A stretch of DNA of 64,000 nt from Helicoverpa zea (Eukaryota > Arthropoda > Insecta > Lepidoptera > Noctuidae). The number at the start of each line of letters is the position of its first letter. The stretch's first letter is position 1. Made by a program: the position numbers and the translations under genes. The stretch is from assembly GCF_022581195.2 (NCBI RefSeq), contig NC_061480.1, positions 124,001 to 188,000 of the forward strand. The letters are read 5' to 3'. The notes under the pieces are model-generated. The model was not told the DNA's origin. It made no database searches and worked only from the letters and a program-made list of their open reading frames with translations. Below, one piece after another: positions 33,241-44,782 of this stretch.

Positions 33241-33821
33241 TCACTGGGACTTTGACATTACCGAAGATTTTTTATCTTTCGCCTTTGGATTCATGTTTTT
33301 CTTCGGCATAACTCTAGTTTCACAAAAATTCAGTAGTAAATACCTCGTCTCTTTCATAGCGTCGTGTCTTGTTGTTGGATCTTTCATTCTCTTCCTCCAC
33401 GCTTGTTCATCAGGGACCCGTGCTAAGGGTCTCCAAAATACATCGTCATCCTTTTCTGATGTATAATGTCTGATAGGGACACAAGATACTGAGGACGTTG
33501 GTGGGATGAGCAAACGTTCTAAATTTGAGAGCCCAATTTGATTCGGCGCGTTCAGTATCAAACAATGGTTCGGGATCATTTTGTTCGTGGTCGCTTTGGA
33601 GAATTTTGCAGAAGCCACTTCGGAAACTAAATCTTTGGCATTCTTGTATGTTTTCTTTTCATTATCAGCGATCTCGTTATGTTCTTCGACGATATTATCG
33701 ACGGTGGCTTCAACGGTATCGTCCCTGGAAGCTGTGAATGGTTTGTTTATATCAAACATCGGTTTCGTCCATTCCGTTTTGAAGAAACTTCTACTGAGCA
33801 GCGGTGACTCATCGCTTCGTA
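33241..33821 (-). CDS. orphan terminal exon, unknown protein
   Basis: From a good acceptor ('ttattttgttacag') the frame runs 192 codons to a stop: RSDESPLLSRSFFKTEWTKP at the start, CVPIRHYTSEKDDDVFWRPL in the middle and a lysine-rich end. It is not like any transposon protein I know. The exon accepts a phase-1 join with bases TA. No partner exon is visible in the repeats up to 37.2 kb. The first exon at 43639-43744 ends in phase 1 and would fit, making this a possible alternative 3' exon; otherwise it is part of a separate gene. Function unknown. Confidence 0.6.
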
Positions 33822-33854
33822 CTGTAACAAAATAATAAATAAATAAATAAATAA

Positions 33855-36140
33855 TGTCGGGACACCTTTTCACACACGGTCGGTTAGCCCCATGGTAAGT
33901 TATTAATTAACTTGTGTTATGGGTGCTAACACAACTGATAAACTACTAGTCCCCAGGCCGGCGAACAATTTTTTTTTTTGATACATATACATTTAAGACT
34001 TTGTGAGTCCTTACGATGAGTCCGACAAAGTTTTCGAATGCTCAAAGTTTGGTGCCGCTGCGTTTTTTAATGCTTGACTCCTGGAATTGTCGATATGACG
34101 TCACTATGACTCTTCGTACATACCTGTTTCATTTTTTGAGATTCGTTTAATAAAGTTAACTAGAAAATGGTGGTCAACTTGTCCGATAAAGATCGTGCTG
34201 CGTTTGGAGTGTCCACCATCCTGAAAATGTCGATATGACGTCACTATGACTCTTCGTACATACCTGTTTCATTTTTTGAGATTCGTTTAATAAAGTTAAC
34301 TAGAAAATGGTAGTCAACTTGTCCGATAAAGATCATGCTGCGTTTAGAGTGTCCACCATCCGAAAAATGTCGATATGACGTCACTGTGTCTCCCCATACA
34401 TACATGTCGGACAAGAATAACAATGATAGATAACATTATTCTAAATGCAAATATGGACTTGTCCGACAAATACATTGAGTTAAATAGTCAGTTCGACAAG
34501 AAAATGAGAAAAAAATATTACAATTGGAAGAAGTTTATTCTTTTTGTCAATTTCTGACTCAAATATTCACGTGCATTATTTAAGTATATTAAATTGGCAT
34601 ACTACTTACCAATTTTAATTACTATTTTAGAAAAAGTAGCCTGACTACGACATATTGTTAATAGTTTATATTATGTTAAGGAATAATATCCCACCCACAT
34701 CTATTAATGGACTATATATCAATCAAAAGGTCTTTTTAAGCGCAACATTTTGTCTCAACCACTTATCAATTCTTAGTATTTTAGAAGATATAGCCCAAAT
34801 AAGGCGTATTATCGATAGGTTTTACTATGTTAGGGAATAATGTCCCACCTCTAGGTATGAATCATATGTCAATCGAAAGATCTTTTTTAAGCGCAATATT
34901 CCGTCTTAACATACCACTTACCGATTCTTAGTATTTTGGAAGACATAACTGACCTAAGGCATATTATTGATACTTTACATTGTGTTAAGGAATAACATCT
35001 CACTTGAAGTTATGAGCCATATTTCAATCAAAAGATCTTTTTAAGCGCAAGGTTGTATTAGCATAACTCCGACAAATTGTTAGTACTTTAAAAGCTAGAG
35101 CTTTTCTAAGATTATATTATCGGTAGGTTCTGTCAAGCTAATCCATTACTTCTTTAGTAACAAATTATACATTATTTGAAAAACCTTTCCAAATGAAACA
35201 TTTCGGGTTAACATACTCCCGACAAATTGTTAGTAGTTTAGAAGCTAGAGCTTATTTAAAATTATAATTATTGATAGATGTTTTCAATTAAATAAATTCC
35301 ATCTCTAGTAATGAGTTATACATAATTCAAAAGACGTTTTTAAATGCAACATTTCATATTAAAAAAACTTCGGCGAATTGTTAGTATTTCAGAAACTAGA
35401 GCTTATATAAGATTATTTTATCGATAGGTGTTTTCGAGTTAATAAATCCCTCCTGTAGTAATGATACATATATCATTCGAAACGACTTTCTAGATGCAAC
35501 ATTTACTATTAACGTACTTCACACCAATTGTCAGTACTTTATACCAAATCTTAAAATATATCTATATTTTCCGGACGGTGGACACTCCATATGCAGCATG
35601 ATCTTTGTCGGACAAGCTTACCACAATTTTCTAGTTAACTTTATTAAACAAATCTCAAAAAATGAAACAGGTATGTACGAAGAGTCGTAGTGACGTCATA
35701 TCGACATTTTCAGGATGGTGGACACTCCAAACGCAGCACGATCTTTATCGGACAAGTTGACCACCATTTTCTAGCTAACTTTATTAAACGAATCTCAAAA
35801 AATGAAACAGGTATGTACGAAGAGTCATAGTGACGTCATATCGACAATTCTAGGAGTCAAGCATTAAAAAACGCAGCGGCACCAAAATTTGCGCATTCGA
35901 AAACTTTGTCGGACTCATCATAAGGAAGGCACTCACAAAGTCTTAAATGTATATGTATCAAAAAAAAAACTGTTCGCCGGCCTGGGGACTATAGATATAG
36001 CTACATATATACATATTGTAACACCCAGACCACGGCCAACAAACATGCTCATCACACAAATGTCGACCGAACCGGGAATCGAACCTCAGGTTCGGCAGTC
36101 CGACACGGTGACCATTGCGCCAGCGAGGTCGTCAAAATTA
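33855..36140 (-). repeat. SINE-like host split by a 2.0-kb element
   Basis: The left piece ('taacttgtgttatgggtgct') and the right piece, which ends in a tRNA-like reverse B box ('gggaatcgaacctcaggttc', 'accattgcgccagcgaggtc'), read as one antisense SINE with the inverted-repeat element inside. Confidence 0.6.
33957..35991. mobile_element. 2.0-kb inverted-repeat element with two nested repeat arrays
   Basis: The ends TAGTCCCCAGGCCGGCGAAC and its reverse complement are flanked by TA. Each arm carries copies of a 140-base unit ('tgtcgatatgacgtcactat', at 34088, 34228 and 34368, and in reverse near 35700 and 35840). The core has about seven diverged copies of a 150-155-base unit, marked by 't-ttagta-tttt-gaag' at about 34618, 34771, 34926, 35078, 35228, 35379 and 35529. 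No transposase. Confidence 0.82.
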
Positions 36141-36189
36141 AGTAATCATGATTTAATGAGCACGTCACTGCTAAACAATATTATTGAAT

Positions 36190-36570
36190 ACTAGCTGTTT
36201 TACCGCGATGTCACCCGCATCGCGTGGGAACTACCGTCTGCCCGTACCTGCATAAAATATAGCGTATGTTACTCGAGAGTTTAGCTTCCCAACAGTGAAA
36301 GAGTGTTTGAAATCAATCTAGTAGTTTTTGAGTTTATCCATTACAAACAAACAGACAAAAATACATTTTTTCCCTCTTTATTATCTCTGTATATATAAAG
36401 TGAATCCCTATATCCCTTGGTCACGCCATCACGGGTGAACGGCTGGGCCTATTAACTACTTATTATATTACTGAAAATTAAAGAGAAGGTAGCGTAGACC
36501 CAGGAAAGGACATAGGATAGTTTTTGTCATCATCCGGCTACGGGAAGCAGTTATCTCCGCTACGTAGGCA
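36190..36570 (-). repeat. family R-like copies
   Basis: 'agctgttttaccgcgatgtc' to 'ttccctctttattat', followed by a second partial copy with 'catcacgggtgaacggctgg'. From here to 36740 nothing else is recognisable. Confidence 0.65.
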
Positions 36571-36739
36571 TACATACATGTTTATTATGTTAGAGCGGCG
36601 AGGCCGAGAGTGGCTCCGCTTATATGCTCGTGCTCGGTTAGTCTAGCGTAAGGCGGGTCTAAACGCTCACGTGCGATGCTGTAATTGCTAGACGCAAGAA
36701 TGTTCATTCCTGAATCTAAACTTAACTTAGTTGGGGGAA

Positions 36740-37238
36740 TAAAGGTAAGACCGCACTAGGCGGAACTGCGCTGCAAAATATTGTTTCTAAGTAAATGTAT
36801 TAGAGATACCGCACTACGCGGCAACGGAACTACGCTGCGCGACACCGCGCGCCAAAGTTGGGCAACTAAGCAAAATTGCCGCGCTGTGTCGCTGCGCGCA
36901 GTTCCGCCGACGCTAGGTGCGATATAGTAAGCAGCGCGATCGCGACTCACGAGGCATCACAAATCTATTTCATACGAGTCGAAACGTGCCGGACATGCAA
37001 TTTGTGTTGTAAAATGGTGAAGAAAAGTTAATTTTATTAGTTAGTAACTATCCAGAGCTATATGATTTACAAAAAAAAAAAAAACATCAATTTCATCCAT
37101 CGCGGTAAGTGGCTGACAACCGACTAGGGTAGAATATTGTCGCGCCGCTGCAGTTCTAGTGCGATATATCGAACTTAATTTAGAAATATCGCGTCGCTCC
37201 GCTGCAGCGCAGTTCCGCCTAGTGCGGTCTTACCTTAA
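36740..37238. mobile_element. PIF/Harbinger-like non-autonomous element with TAA target duplication
   Basis: Perfect 33-base inverted repeats (start aggtaagaccgcactaggcg) lie directly between two TAA triplets (36740-36742, 37236-37238). That is the Harbinger signature. On the plus strand near 37026 the interior reads EKLILLVSNYPELYDL, the opening of a MADF domain such as the second Harbinger protein carries. The rest of that protein is gone. Confidence 0.8.
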
Positions 37239-37324
37239 GACTAATGATATAAGTCTCTTTACGACTCTTATATTTTCAGTGGCTGCGTGCAAAACGAACA
37301 AATAAAACACCAGAATTTACCAGT

Positions 37325-37335
37325 CAATTTATTTT
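37325..37335 (-). terminator. polyadenylation signal for the 37-44 kb gene
   Basis: The minus strand has AATAAA about 45 bases after the stop codon at 37375. Confidence 0.55.
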
Positions 37336-37374
37336 CGCTGTTTACCAAAATAAACAAGCAGGACAAAAAGTGGA

Positions 37375-40300
37375 TTAGAACTCTCCGAGATCATACACTT
37401 TGTGGTCTCCCAACGAAACAGCGAAACAGTCTAACATTGAAAACGATTTCTTAGGAAAGGAACAAGGCTTCTGTTCACACTTAGGGTCAGGTCGCTCGCA
37501 CACTCGCGGCGGAGGGAAGATCTTGCAGCCTGGATCGCATCGCGAAGACTGTTTTGCTGGCTTCTTCGCTTCTGTCCATGACGGTATCGGCGACCAAGGT
37601 TCGTAGTTTCTAGCTAACACAGTCTTATCTCGTTGGTTCCTGAGTAGACATCTGACGTCTATTAATTGTGTCTTCCCCTTATGGATCACATTTCCTAACA
37701 TCCTACCTAAACTTTGGAGACGATCTATAACCTCCTCAGTTAAATCTGCCTTGGATCTCATACAGACCCCAACATCAGCGTCATTCATTTCACAAACCAT
37801 TTCTGGTCCGACTTCTATCGTGTGAGCATTGATTTTTGGCCCCAAGTGTAAACCTGACATGCTTATGTCACAGGTGGAACATTTTCTCGTACGGGGCTTC
37901 CTCGGTTTGCAGGCGTTTGGCATCCGCTTCAGGGCAGGCAAACCGAAGGTCGGTGGAGGTATAGGATTTTTTGGCGGTGTCCTGGGTGCTGCCACAGGAG
38001 GACAGTAAGGTGATTTCCTGTCATATTTTCCTTGGGCAGGTTCGACATGAACGTCTAGTGATTTGAGTTCATTCCTGCATTCAAACATTCGACTTCTTTC
38101 TCTCACTCTTTTCAAGAGCTCTGACAATGTAACATTCTCACTAAGATTAGGCAGACTGACGCTTCCCGTTAGGTTTTCGGTTTGGTCCGGTACGTTTGCA
38201 TAATTAGATCTGGGTTTTCTGTTCATGTATGAATCTAAGGCTTGTTGTGTTTTACTATCAATCGTCTTTATGAGACTGGTACCCGGCTGGTACATATCAG
38301 TGTTTCTGATATCCTTTCTTAAATTGGTTTCTGTGGTGTCCACAACATGGCTGGTCTCGCGGTTACCCACTGCAGGCTTCGGCGATACAGGACAGGTTTC
38401 GTTGTACGTCAAAACATAGCATGGCTCTGGCGGTTCGTTCAACATTTCAACAGGTAAAGAAACTTTATTAGTTTCCTTTTTTCCTTTCGTAGTTATTTTA
38501 GCTGGTTCAACGTCTTCGTCCCATATGCCATCTGATACATTTATATTAAAATTGTTACGTGTATTCATTTTGCTAACGGTATTTCGTATTAATGTTTTTC
38601 TGTATTTACTAGACTGTATTTGTCGATGGGGAATAATGTTTTCATAGCCTGAGTTTGTCGGTTTCATATCTGCCCGCTCTTCCTTCGTGCTCGCCTGGGT
38701 TATAACTTTGTTGGAGGCGTTAGCAGTTCCTCTGTCGTAACTATCCTGCATTCGTTTCGTTCTTCGATCAGGGGAAATTCGTTGGTAATCCCACATGTAG
38801 CCTGCACTCATATTACGCGTGGCTGGATGCTCTCTATTTCCATATTTATATTCTGGTCGATTGCTTTGGTCGTTCCGTGTTTTGTTTGACGCACTTACTG
38901 TGAAATAGTTAGATAGTTTTTCATTCTTACTTGTGTAAGACTTTCGCACGTTTGGCTTTTGTGCAAATTTGTCTTCTAGTTTTGATAGTTTGTGATTAAA
39001 TTCTTTTACTATCGGTTGGTAATATTTGGATATCCTATCGAATCCTTTAGTATAAATTCGTTGAGGGTACCTTTGATCGGTTTTTCGTAGATAATATTCT
39101 TCGCTCCACGGCCTTTTTGGTGCAAGAGTTGTACCGTAATATATGGGTTTGTGACTTCCTTTGTTGTGAGACTTTCGTCCGTCGTTCGTTATATTTGCTG
39201 CATTCAGTGTTGGCCATTGTCTTGAATCTGTTCCGTCAGCACTTATCCCGGTAAGCGGTTCTTTAAGTTTTGATTCTGCGGCGGCTAAATCAGCTTTCAA
39301 CTGTTCGATTTCTTTAATTTTTTGATACGTTGATAAATTGGGATCTCCTAACGTTACTAGCGAGTCTAATGGAGTATTTTCTTGTGGTAATTTACTTGCT
39401 GAACCTGATTCGCCTGAATAGCTCGATAAGTTATGGGAGTCTGACATCAGTTCAGTCGTATTCGATGTCAATTGTTCAGATTCAGTTTTACGTTCTGTTG
39501 TTGGACATAGTTTTAAGGTCGATGTAAACTGTTCCATCTTTGACTTAGCTAATGACCTATAAGCTGCTTCCATTTTTTCTTGGTTTTCAATACGTAAAGC
39601 GGTAGGCATGAAATAGTATGCAGACTTCATTTTGCTATTCTCGGTGTTCTCCCGGGGAACTTGCTGTTGAGTGTGACAACGTACTGCCTGTTTATGATAA
39701 GGATATATAAAGAATTGATTTGGATGCACGGTACATCTATCTTCCTCACGGAGATCTTCTGGAACAGATTCCAAAACATAATTTTCAAGTTCTTCAACCT
39801 GTTCCGGCAATACTTTATTAGTGTTCATTATTTCTGATGGGTGTAATAATTTATCGGCTGAAGAAAATTCGATGGCGCTTCGGAGTTCATCGCTGACGAT
39901 TAAGTCCTGTTGATCATTAGCGCCTTTTGGCCTACGTGCGTCGTCCATTTGGACAAGGTCGTTTTCGATCATCGGTGAACGATCTTTGTTTGCAGAAACA
40001 GGAATGCCGATTTTCTCCATTTCATTAAGAAGTATTTCGTCTATTTTCCCTATGGGAATATCTAGACAACGTTTGGCTACTTCGTCAAAGTCAGCCTGGA
40101 TGTCCATATTCGTAGATTTGTTAGGATCAATGCGGTCAGATTGATTTTGACTAGAGCAACTGAATTTAGAATCAGCGTCTCCCAAAACCCTCGGAGTTAC
40201 ATTAAATCCTTCTATTTTGGGTTTGTGAGCTTCAACTAACGGAGTCTCATCTATGTGTTCCACTTTCTGAGCTAACTGTTCTTCAGCCTCTGATGCAGTA

Positions 40301-41291
40301 GTGGCTTGCAGAGTGGTATCACGTTGTGCACTAGTTAGGAAGTCATTTAAAATATTATTGATCTTTTGGTTTTCAGCAGTAGCACCAACATTTCTATTAT
40401 CAGTTTCGGAAGTATCAATTGCTTTACAGCTCGGATTTGAACTCATTTTATATTTATTACTAGAATCACCCGGACCAAGTGAAACCACATTTTGGATATC
40501 ATCCTGTTCTTCGTCTTTAACAAGTCTCGATATATCCTGAACTAGAGTTTTATCAATTTCCTGTAAATCGCAAAAAGTTTTGTTTTCAAGCTTTTCCTGG
40601 TCATGAATATACCTATCTATATCTTCATAACCAGGGTTTTCTCGTAGTGGTAAAGGAGTTTCTTCGTGTGTCAGGTGACTATCCAATTTTTTTGTTAAGT
40701 CGGGTTCTTTGCCAGCGATCAACTGAACATTAAATGGTTCTTTCACGAGATCCAAACCTTCCTCTTCAGCTATTTTACCTTTCTCATTTGTAACTTTGGC
40801 TTCCAAATGATCAATTCCTATAGGTTGTTCCTGTTTATCGGTCACGGGTTCAAGAAACATTTTGAAAACGCCAAACTGCGCCCTATTTTCACTTATAATT
40901 TTTTCCTGTGCTAGTTTAAGTTTTTCCTGTTCTGCTTCATTTATCTTACGCCTGGTCTCTTCAATGTTGACACTATGGGAGAAGTAATTTTCAGCCAACA
41001 TGTTTTCTAGGGGCTCAGTCTTGCCAAATGCCTTATCTATGATTCTCTGGCATTTCTCGACTTGTGATTCTTTTGGTAGTGCTCTAGATGAAATAATTTT
41101 GTTCATTATTTTTTTGGTCTTTGCATCGTCCGGATCAGCGTGTTCATCAACAATTGTATCTTCGAATACGGGTTCTTCATTGCATTTAAAAATGTAGTCG
41201 GCACCTTCATCCTGTTCTGTGTTCTTAGCGCCTTTTTCTCCATCTTCAGATTTGGTCGATTTTGGAGATTTCCTTTGCACAGCATAGGATA
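37375..41291 (-). CDS. unknown protein, exon 2 (main coding exon)
   Basis: 3,917 bases open to a TAG-free end at KVYDLGEF-stop. The open frame extends upstream to an ATG at 41316, but MAFFAIFS there is encoded by 'gctattttttcag', a pyrimidine-rich acceptor. I therefore start the exon at 41291. An open frame this long in AT-rich DNA strongly implies selection. Confidence 0.85.
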
Positions 41292-43744
41292 CTGAAAAAA
41301 TAGCGAAAAAAGCCATGAGTGGATTGTAAAAATGAAATAAATAAGCTAGATATGTTGGAATCAGAATTTCTAGTTAATCTTCTCGACAGGCTTTTTCCGC
41401 CATTTTTCCACATACATCCAAAAAATGACTATTGTTTTTGTCAATCAATGATCCAATAAAAATTATGAAACTGAGACGGTGAGGATACACGCGGCTGCGG
41501 AAAAATAACGAAAAGATGTTAACACTATTTAGGGTCTTAAATTCAAATTGATTGCCAAAATGTTAAAAAAATGCATTTGTAGAGATGTAAACGTAAAAAA
41601 AGAACTTGAAGACACTTTCGTGCTATAAAAAGTTCTACGGAGGGCATCTGTGCCGTCAGATATCAGCGACGTGATCGTCCCATTCGCACTAATACATATG
41701 CAATAGAATACATAGGTAATATTGTAATAGAATACTAAGGTATTATACCCCAAAGTAATTTATAATATTTCATCATTTTTTTCTCTATAAATAGGTATAA
41801 TAAAATAAGTTGACTAAAGTAAATTTGTCTTGAAACATTAATTTGCACCTAAAAACATATTGGTCAGTGGGTCGTCTTAGGAAAAAAATGGAAAAAGTCT
41901 GCAGCTAAGAACTTAGGAGAGAAGACATCTAGTAAATGTCTAGATACGAACGTACGCGCTAGGAAAACCTGATAATAGCCGCACAATGTACTATTAGCCA
42001 ACTGCCGGTAGTTGACATACGGTCAGACCCGCTTCTGTATAGTCCTGACACCTACAAATGCGTGTTGGAAATCAGTCTTAAATGGGGGTATTGGGGTACC
42101 CGGGTAACTGGGGCCCGATTCTCCTAAGTTACTAATGTCAAAATCGAATAGAAACTGAATAACAATATGATCGTAATAGCAGTTTCAACCATAACCATAT
42201 AGGGCATTCTGCTACTAATACATATAAGACTAATCGTATTCCAACGACATTCGATTGGTTTGCGATTGGTCTGCTATTTTGGTGATTTTGGTTTATACGG
42301 TAGTTTGCTCTACAATCGTAAATTGTTTGCAGGCAAAATGATTCATTATTGAATGACAGAAAAGGATAAAAACGTTTATTTCAAAGAAAAAATAGCGGAA
42401 TGCCACACACGCTTCAATCTTAATTGAGTCGGGATTGGATCTCAGTCGAATGTGAATCGTATGTCGCTAACCCTAGAAGCCCACTCTACGTAAATTTGAC
42501 GTATACCGCGGCGAAATATCTCTGTTACTTTCACGTTTACCGTCAGATCGCCGCTAACTTCTGAACCAACTCAGTAGCCATTGGGACCTCGCAGGACACA
42601 GTTGCATCATCTCGGTAAGTGCCGCCATTTTGTTGTAATAGAGAGGTTGCACGTCATTTTGACGTATAATTGGGCTTTGTGTAACTTTTGAAATTGTTTC
42701 AAATTTTTTAAATTTGTGATTTATTTGAGTTAATCGTATTGTTTCGTTACATTTTACATATAATATTAATATTTTCAGGTTGAATACAAAATGGCGTCCC
42801 GTCAACGGCTAAACCAGGACGAAATTGCTACAATTTTAGAAAATGATGACGATTATTCTCCGCTGGATTCGGAATCCGAGAAAGAAGATTGTGTAGTTGA
42901 ACATGATGTCTGGAGTGATAATGGAATGGTACCACCATCATCAGAAAATATTAGTGATGAGCCAGAACCAAAAAAACGACGCTATTGTGGATTTTGCTCA
43001 TATAAAAAAAGGTGGATGGCCAAAGCGCAGTGTTGCAAATAATGTATGTGGAGAACACAACATTGATGTTTGTCAAAACTGTATATAAAGACTGTTTTTT
43101 TCTAAGAGACTTATAAAATATTATTACTAGTCGATTTAATTTTATGAAAAAATTTAAAACTAGTTGTTTTTTTTTAATTACATAATTTTAAGAAAAAGTG
43201 TTAGAGGCTTGATTTTTTTGTTGTTTTTTTTCTAAGATTTGATTGAAATGCCATAATAGTATTAATAAAGAGTATTTTTTAACTTAAAATCTATTTTATT
43301 TATTAATTAAAACTTCAATTATGATAACTCATTCAAAAATATAGTTCATTAACAGAAAAAAATTTGAAAACTCTGAAGTTTTATTTTTACACGTCATTTT
43401 TACGTATGATTGGGCTTTATAACTAGTTAAATATGATTGGGCTTCTAGGGAGTAAAATTAGAGATATCGGGCCGCTGGGATGAGGAGGTCAGACAGGCAG
43501 TAGCTCCTTATAAAACACTGGTATTCTGCTGCGTCAGGTTAGACTGGAAGCCGACCCTAACATAGTTGTAGGTAAAAGGCTGGGCAGATGATGACCATGA
43601 CCGACAAACGCGTGCAAATAATTTGTATAACAACTTACTTATGTCAAATTTGCCGGGCGGAATTCGTTGGTCACCTCGTAGAAGGCGTGGAACGAAGGCG
43701 ATAGTCCACACCTTCTTTATTCTTGAGATTGTTGTGCGTAACAT
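37375..43744 (-). CDS. unrecognised ~1,340-residue protein (two-exon gene span)
   Basis: Exon 1 (43639-43744) and exon 2 (37375-41291) join in phase 1 (...GKFDI-I-SYAVQRKSPK...) to give about 1,340 residues. The first 25 residues (MLRTTISRIKKVWTIAFVPR) are basic, hydrophobic and free of acidic residues, like a mitochondrial presequence; this is inference. The next ~600 residues are highly charged and probably disordered, followed by a Tyr/Arg/Asn-rich middle. The last ~170 residues hold Cys pairs and Pro runs (CSTCDISMSG, RCDPGCKIFPPPRVCERP, KCEQKPCSFP). I recognise no domain. The intron carries a SINE, a MITE and a piggyBac remnant. It is head to head with XPO7. Confidence 0.72.
42471..43450 (+). 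mobile_element. 980-bp piggyBac-like non-autonomous element
   Basis: Perfect 13-base inverted ends, CCCTAGAAGCCCA and TGGGCTTCTAGGG, like the CCCTAGAAAG ends of piggyBac. The flanking TTAA duplication is eroded (CTAA on the left, A on the right). The shortened transposase frame is listed separately. Confidence 0.85.
42791..43088 (+). pseudogene. piggyBac transposase, N-terminus fused to C-terminal cysteine domain
   Basis: MASRQRLNQDEIATILENDD ... PLDSESEKED is the acidic piggyBac N-terminus. It runs directly into KKRRYCGFCSYKKRWMAKAQ and CCK. After a one-base frameshift come NVCGEHNIDVCQNCI and a stop. The cysteine/histidine pattern is the C-terminal cross-brace zinc domain that binds the element ends. 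The catalytic DDD core, roughly 450 residues, is missing. Confidence 0.85.
43639..43744 (-). CDS. unknown protein, exon 1 (start)
   Basis: ATG at 43744, 35 codons and one base, then a consensus GTAAGT donor. Phase matches exon 2, and also the orphan exon at 33821. Supported only by phase, splice consensus and position, so moderate confidence. Confidence 0.58.
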
Positions 43745-44767
43745 TATTGTGCAGCTACATTAATTTGGAATGATAATCAGCGAAAATAATTAATTACATT
43801 TTTCTGAATTCTTATCGATACAAAAATAATTTGACAATACGGTGCTTTTGTTCAGGTTTTGATTTGCAAATTTCTCGTTCGATGCTCTACTCAAATTCGA
43901 TTTTTTGTTCAGAATTTATGCTGCCAGTTATATTTCCTGTGAGAAGATACGAAAAAGTTTATATTATTAATAAATACCTAAGCAGGGAAAGTAGGAAAAT
44001 TGAGCCCTCAAACCCTTATTATATTTATAAATATCAGGCTGAAATAGTATGTTTTATTACTTTTAATATGCAAGGGTGATTACGCTCCCAATGTGCTAGA
44101 AAGTGTATAAACTTCACAAATTCATAGGAAAGTGAGGTGCTCAGTAACGTCACTCTAGGTTCGACCTGTTGTTGGAGCGAAGATGATTCCGGTTTAAAAA
44201 AAAAGGTGCGGATAGTAAGGGGATGGGACTATCGTTATCATGACAAGTTCCTCCGTTTTTCGCAAGGCACACTAAATCACTAAATCATGCCCGGCTATCA
44301 TTTGAATATCTTTGGCACTAGTTGACTAGTAACAGATACCAGAGGCCAGTAAATATGACTACCAGGTGAACCGGGGATTTAAAATCAATTTATATATCAA
44401 GGTAAATACTATATTTAACAAATTTATTATTTCTATGATATGATAAAATATTATTTCAAAATGAAAAGAGCCGAAACTGAACGATTTCTGAACGAAACTT
44501 TTGTCAAGCAACGTTTTGTTGCTACATTATAGCGTAGCGCTAGATTGTGTTACATTTCTTAAAACTAAACATTTTATTTAATATCAATTAGAAAGCATTC
44601 TTTAACATAAGATCCAAAATTTTAATTATCATTTGCTCCTTAACAATTAATATAAACGTATTGCTGAAAAAAAATTGATATTGATAAATATTTACCAGTA
44701 CACACTATTCTGATAAGACAACTTTGATGAAACGAAACGTCATTTCAAATGCAAGAGAATAACAAAG
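43745..44767. promoter_or_regulatory. shared upstream region between two divergent genes
   Basis: 1.0 kb between the start codons of the unknown gene (minus) and XPO7 (plus). It contains a degraded SINE-A piece near 44285-44390 and otherwise AT-rich unique sequence. No clear TATA box or other motif is visible. A bidirectional promoter is inferred from layout only. Confidence 0.35.
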
Positions 44768-44782
44768 ATGGCTGAAGAACAG
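44768..44782 (+). CDS. XPO7: XPO7 exon 1
   Basis: ATG GCT GAA GAA CAG (MAEEQ), then GTGAGA. Five codons only. Chosen because it precedes a phase-0 exon 2 and exportin-7 proteins begin a few residues before the ELLCKQLYE block. Confidence 0.75.

Larger units (their letters stand above)
42111..43476. mobile_element. MITE type 1 split by a piggyBac-derived element
   Basis: The left half starts gggcccgattctcctaag and ends 'gaatcgtatgtcgct'. The right half is 'gtaaaattagagatatcggg'. In other copies this position reads CTTAAGTA, so the insertion was into TTAA. Confidence 0.8.
42010..43598 (+). repeat. SINE-A copy split by a nested MITE and piggyBac element
   Basis: The left part ends 'gtacccgggtaactg' and the right part resumes 'gatgaggaggtcagacaggc' to 'gaccctaacatagttg'. 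Intact copies read straight across this point. Confidence 0.8.

Noticed and set aside
41292..41316. ATG at 41316 as the start of the large minus-strand protein
   Set aside because: The first residues come from a pyrimidine-rich splice acceptor (gctattttttcag); the codons are intronic.
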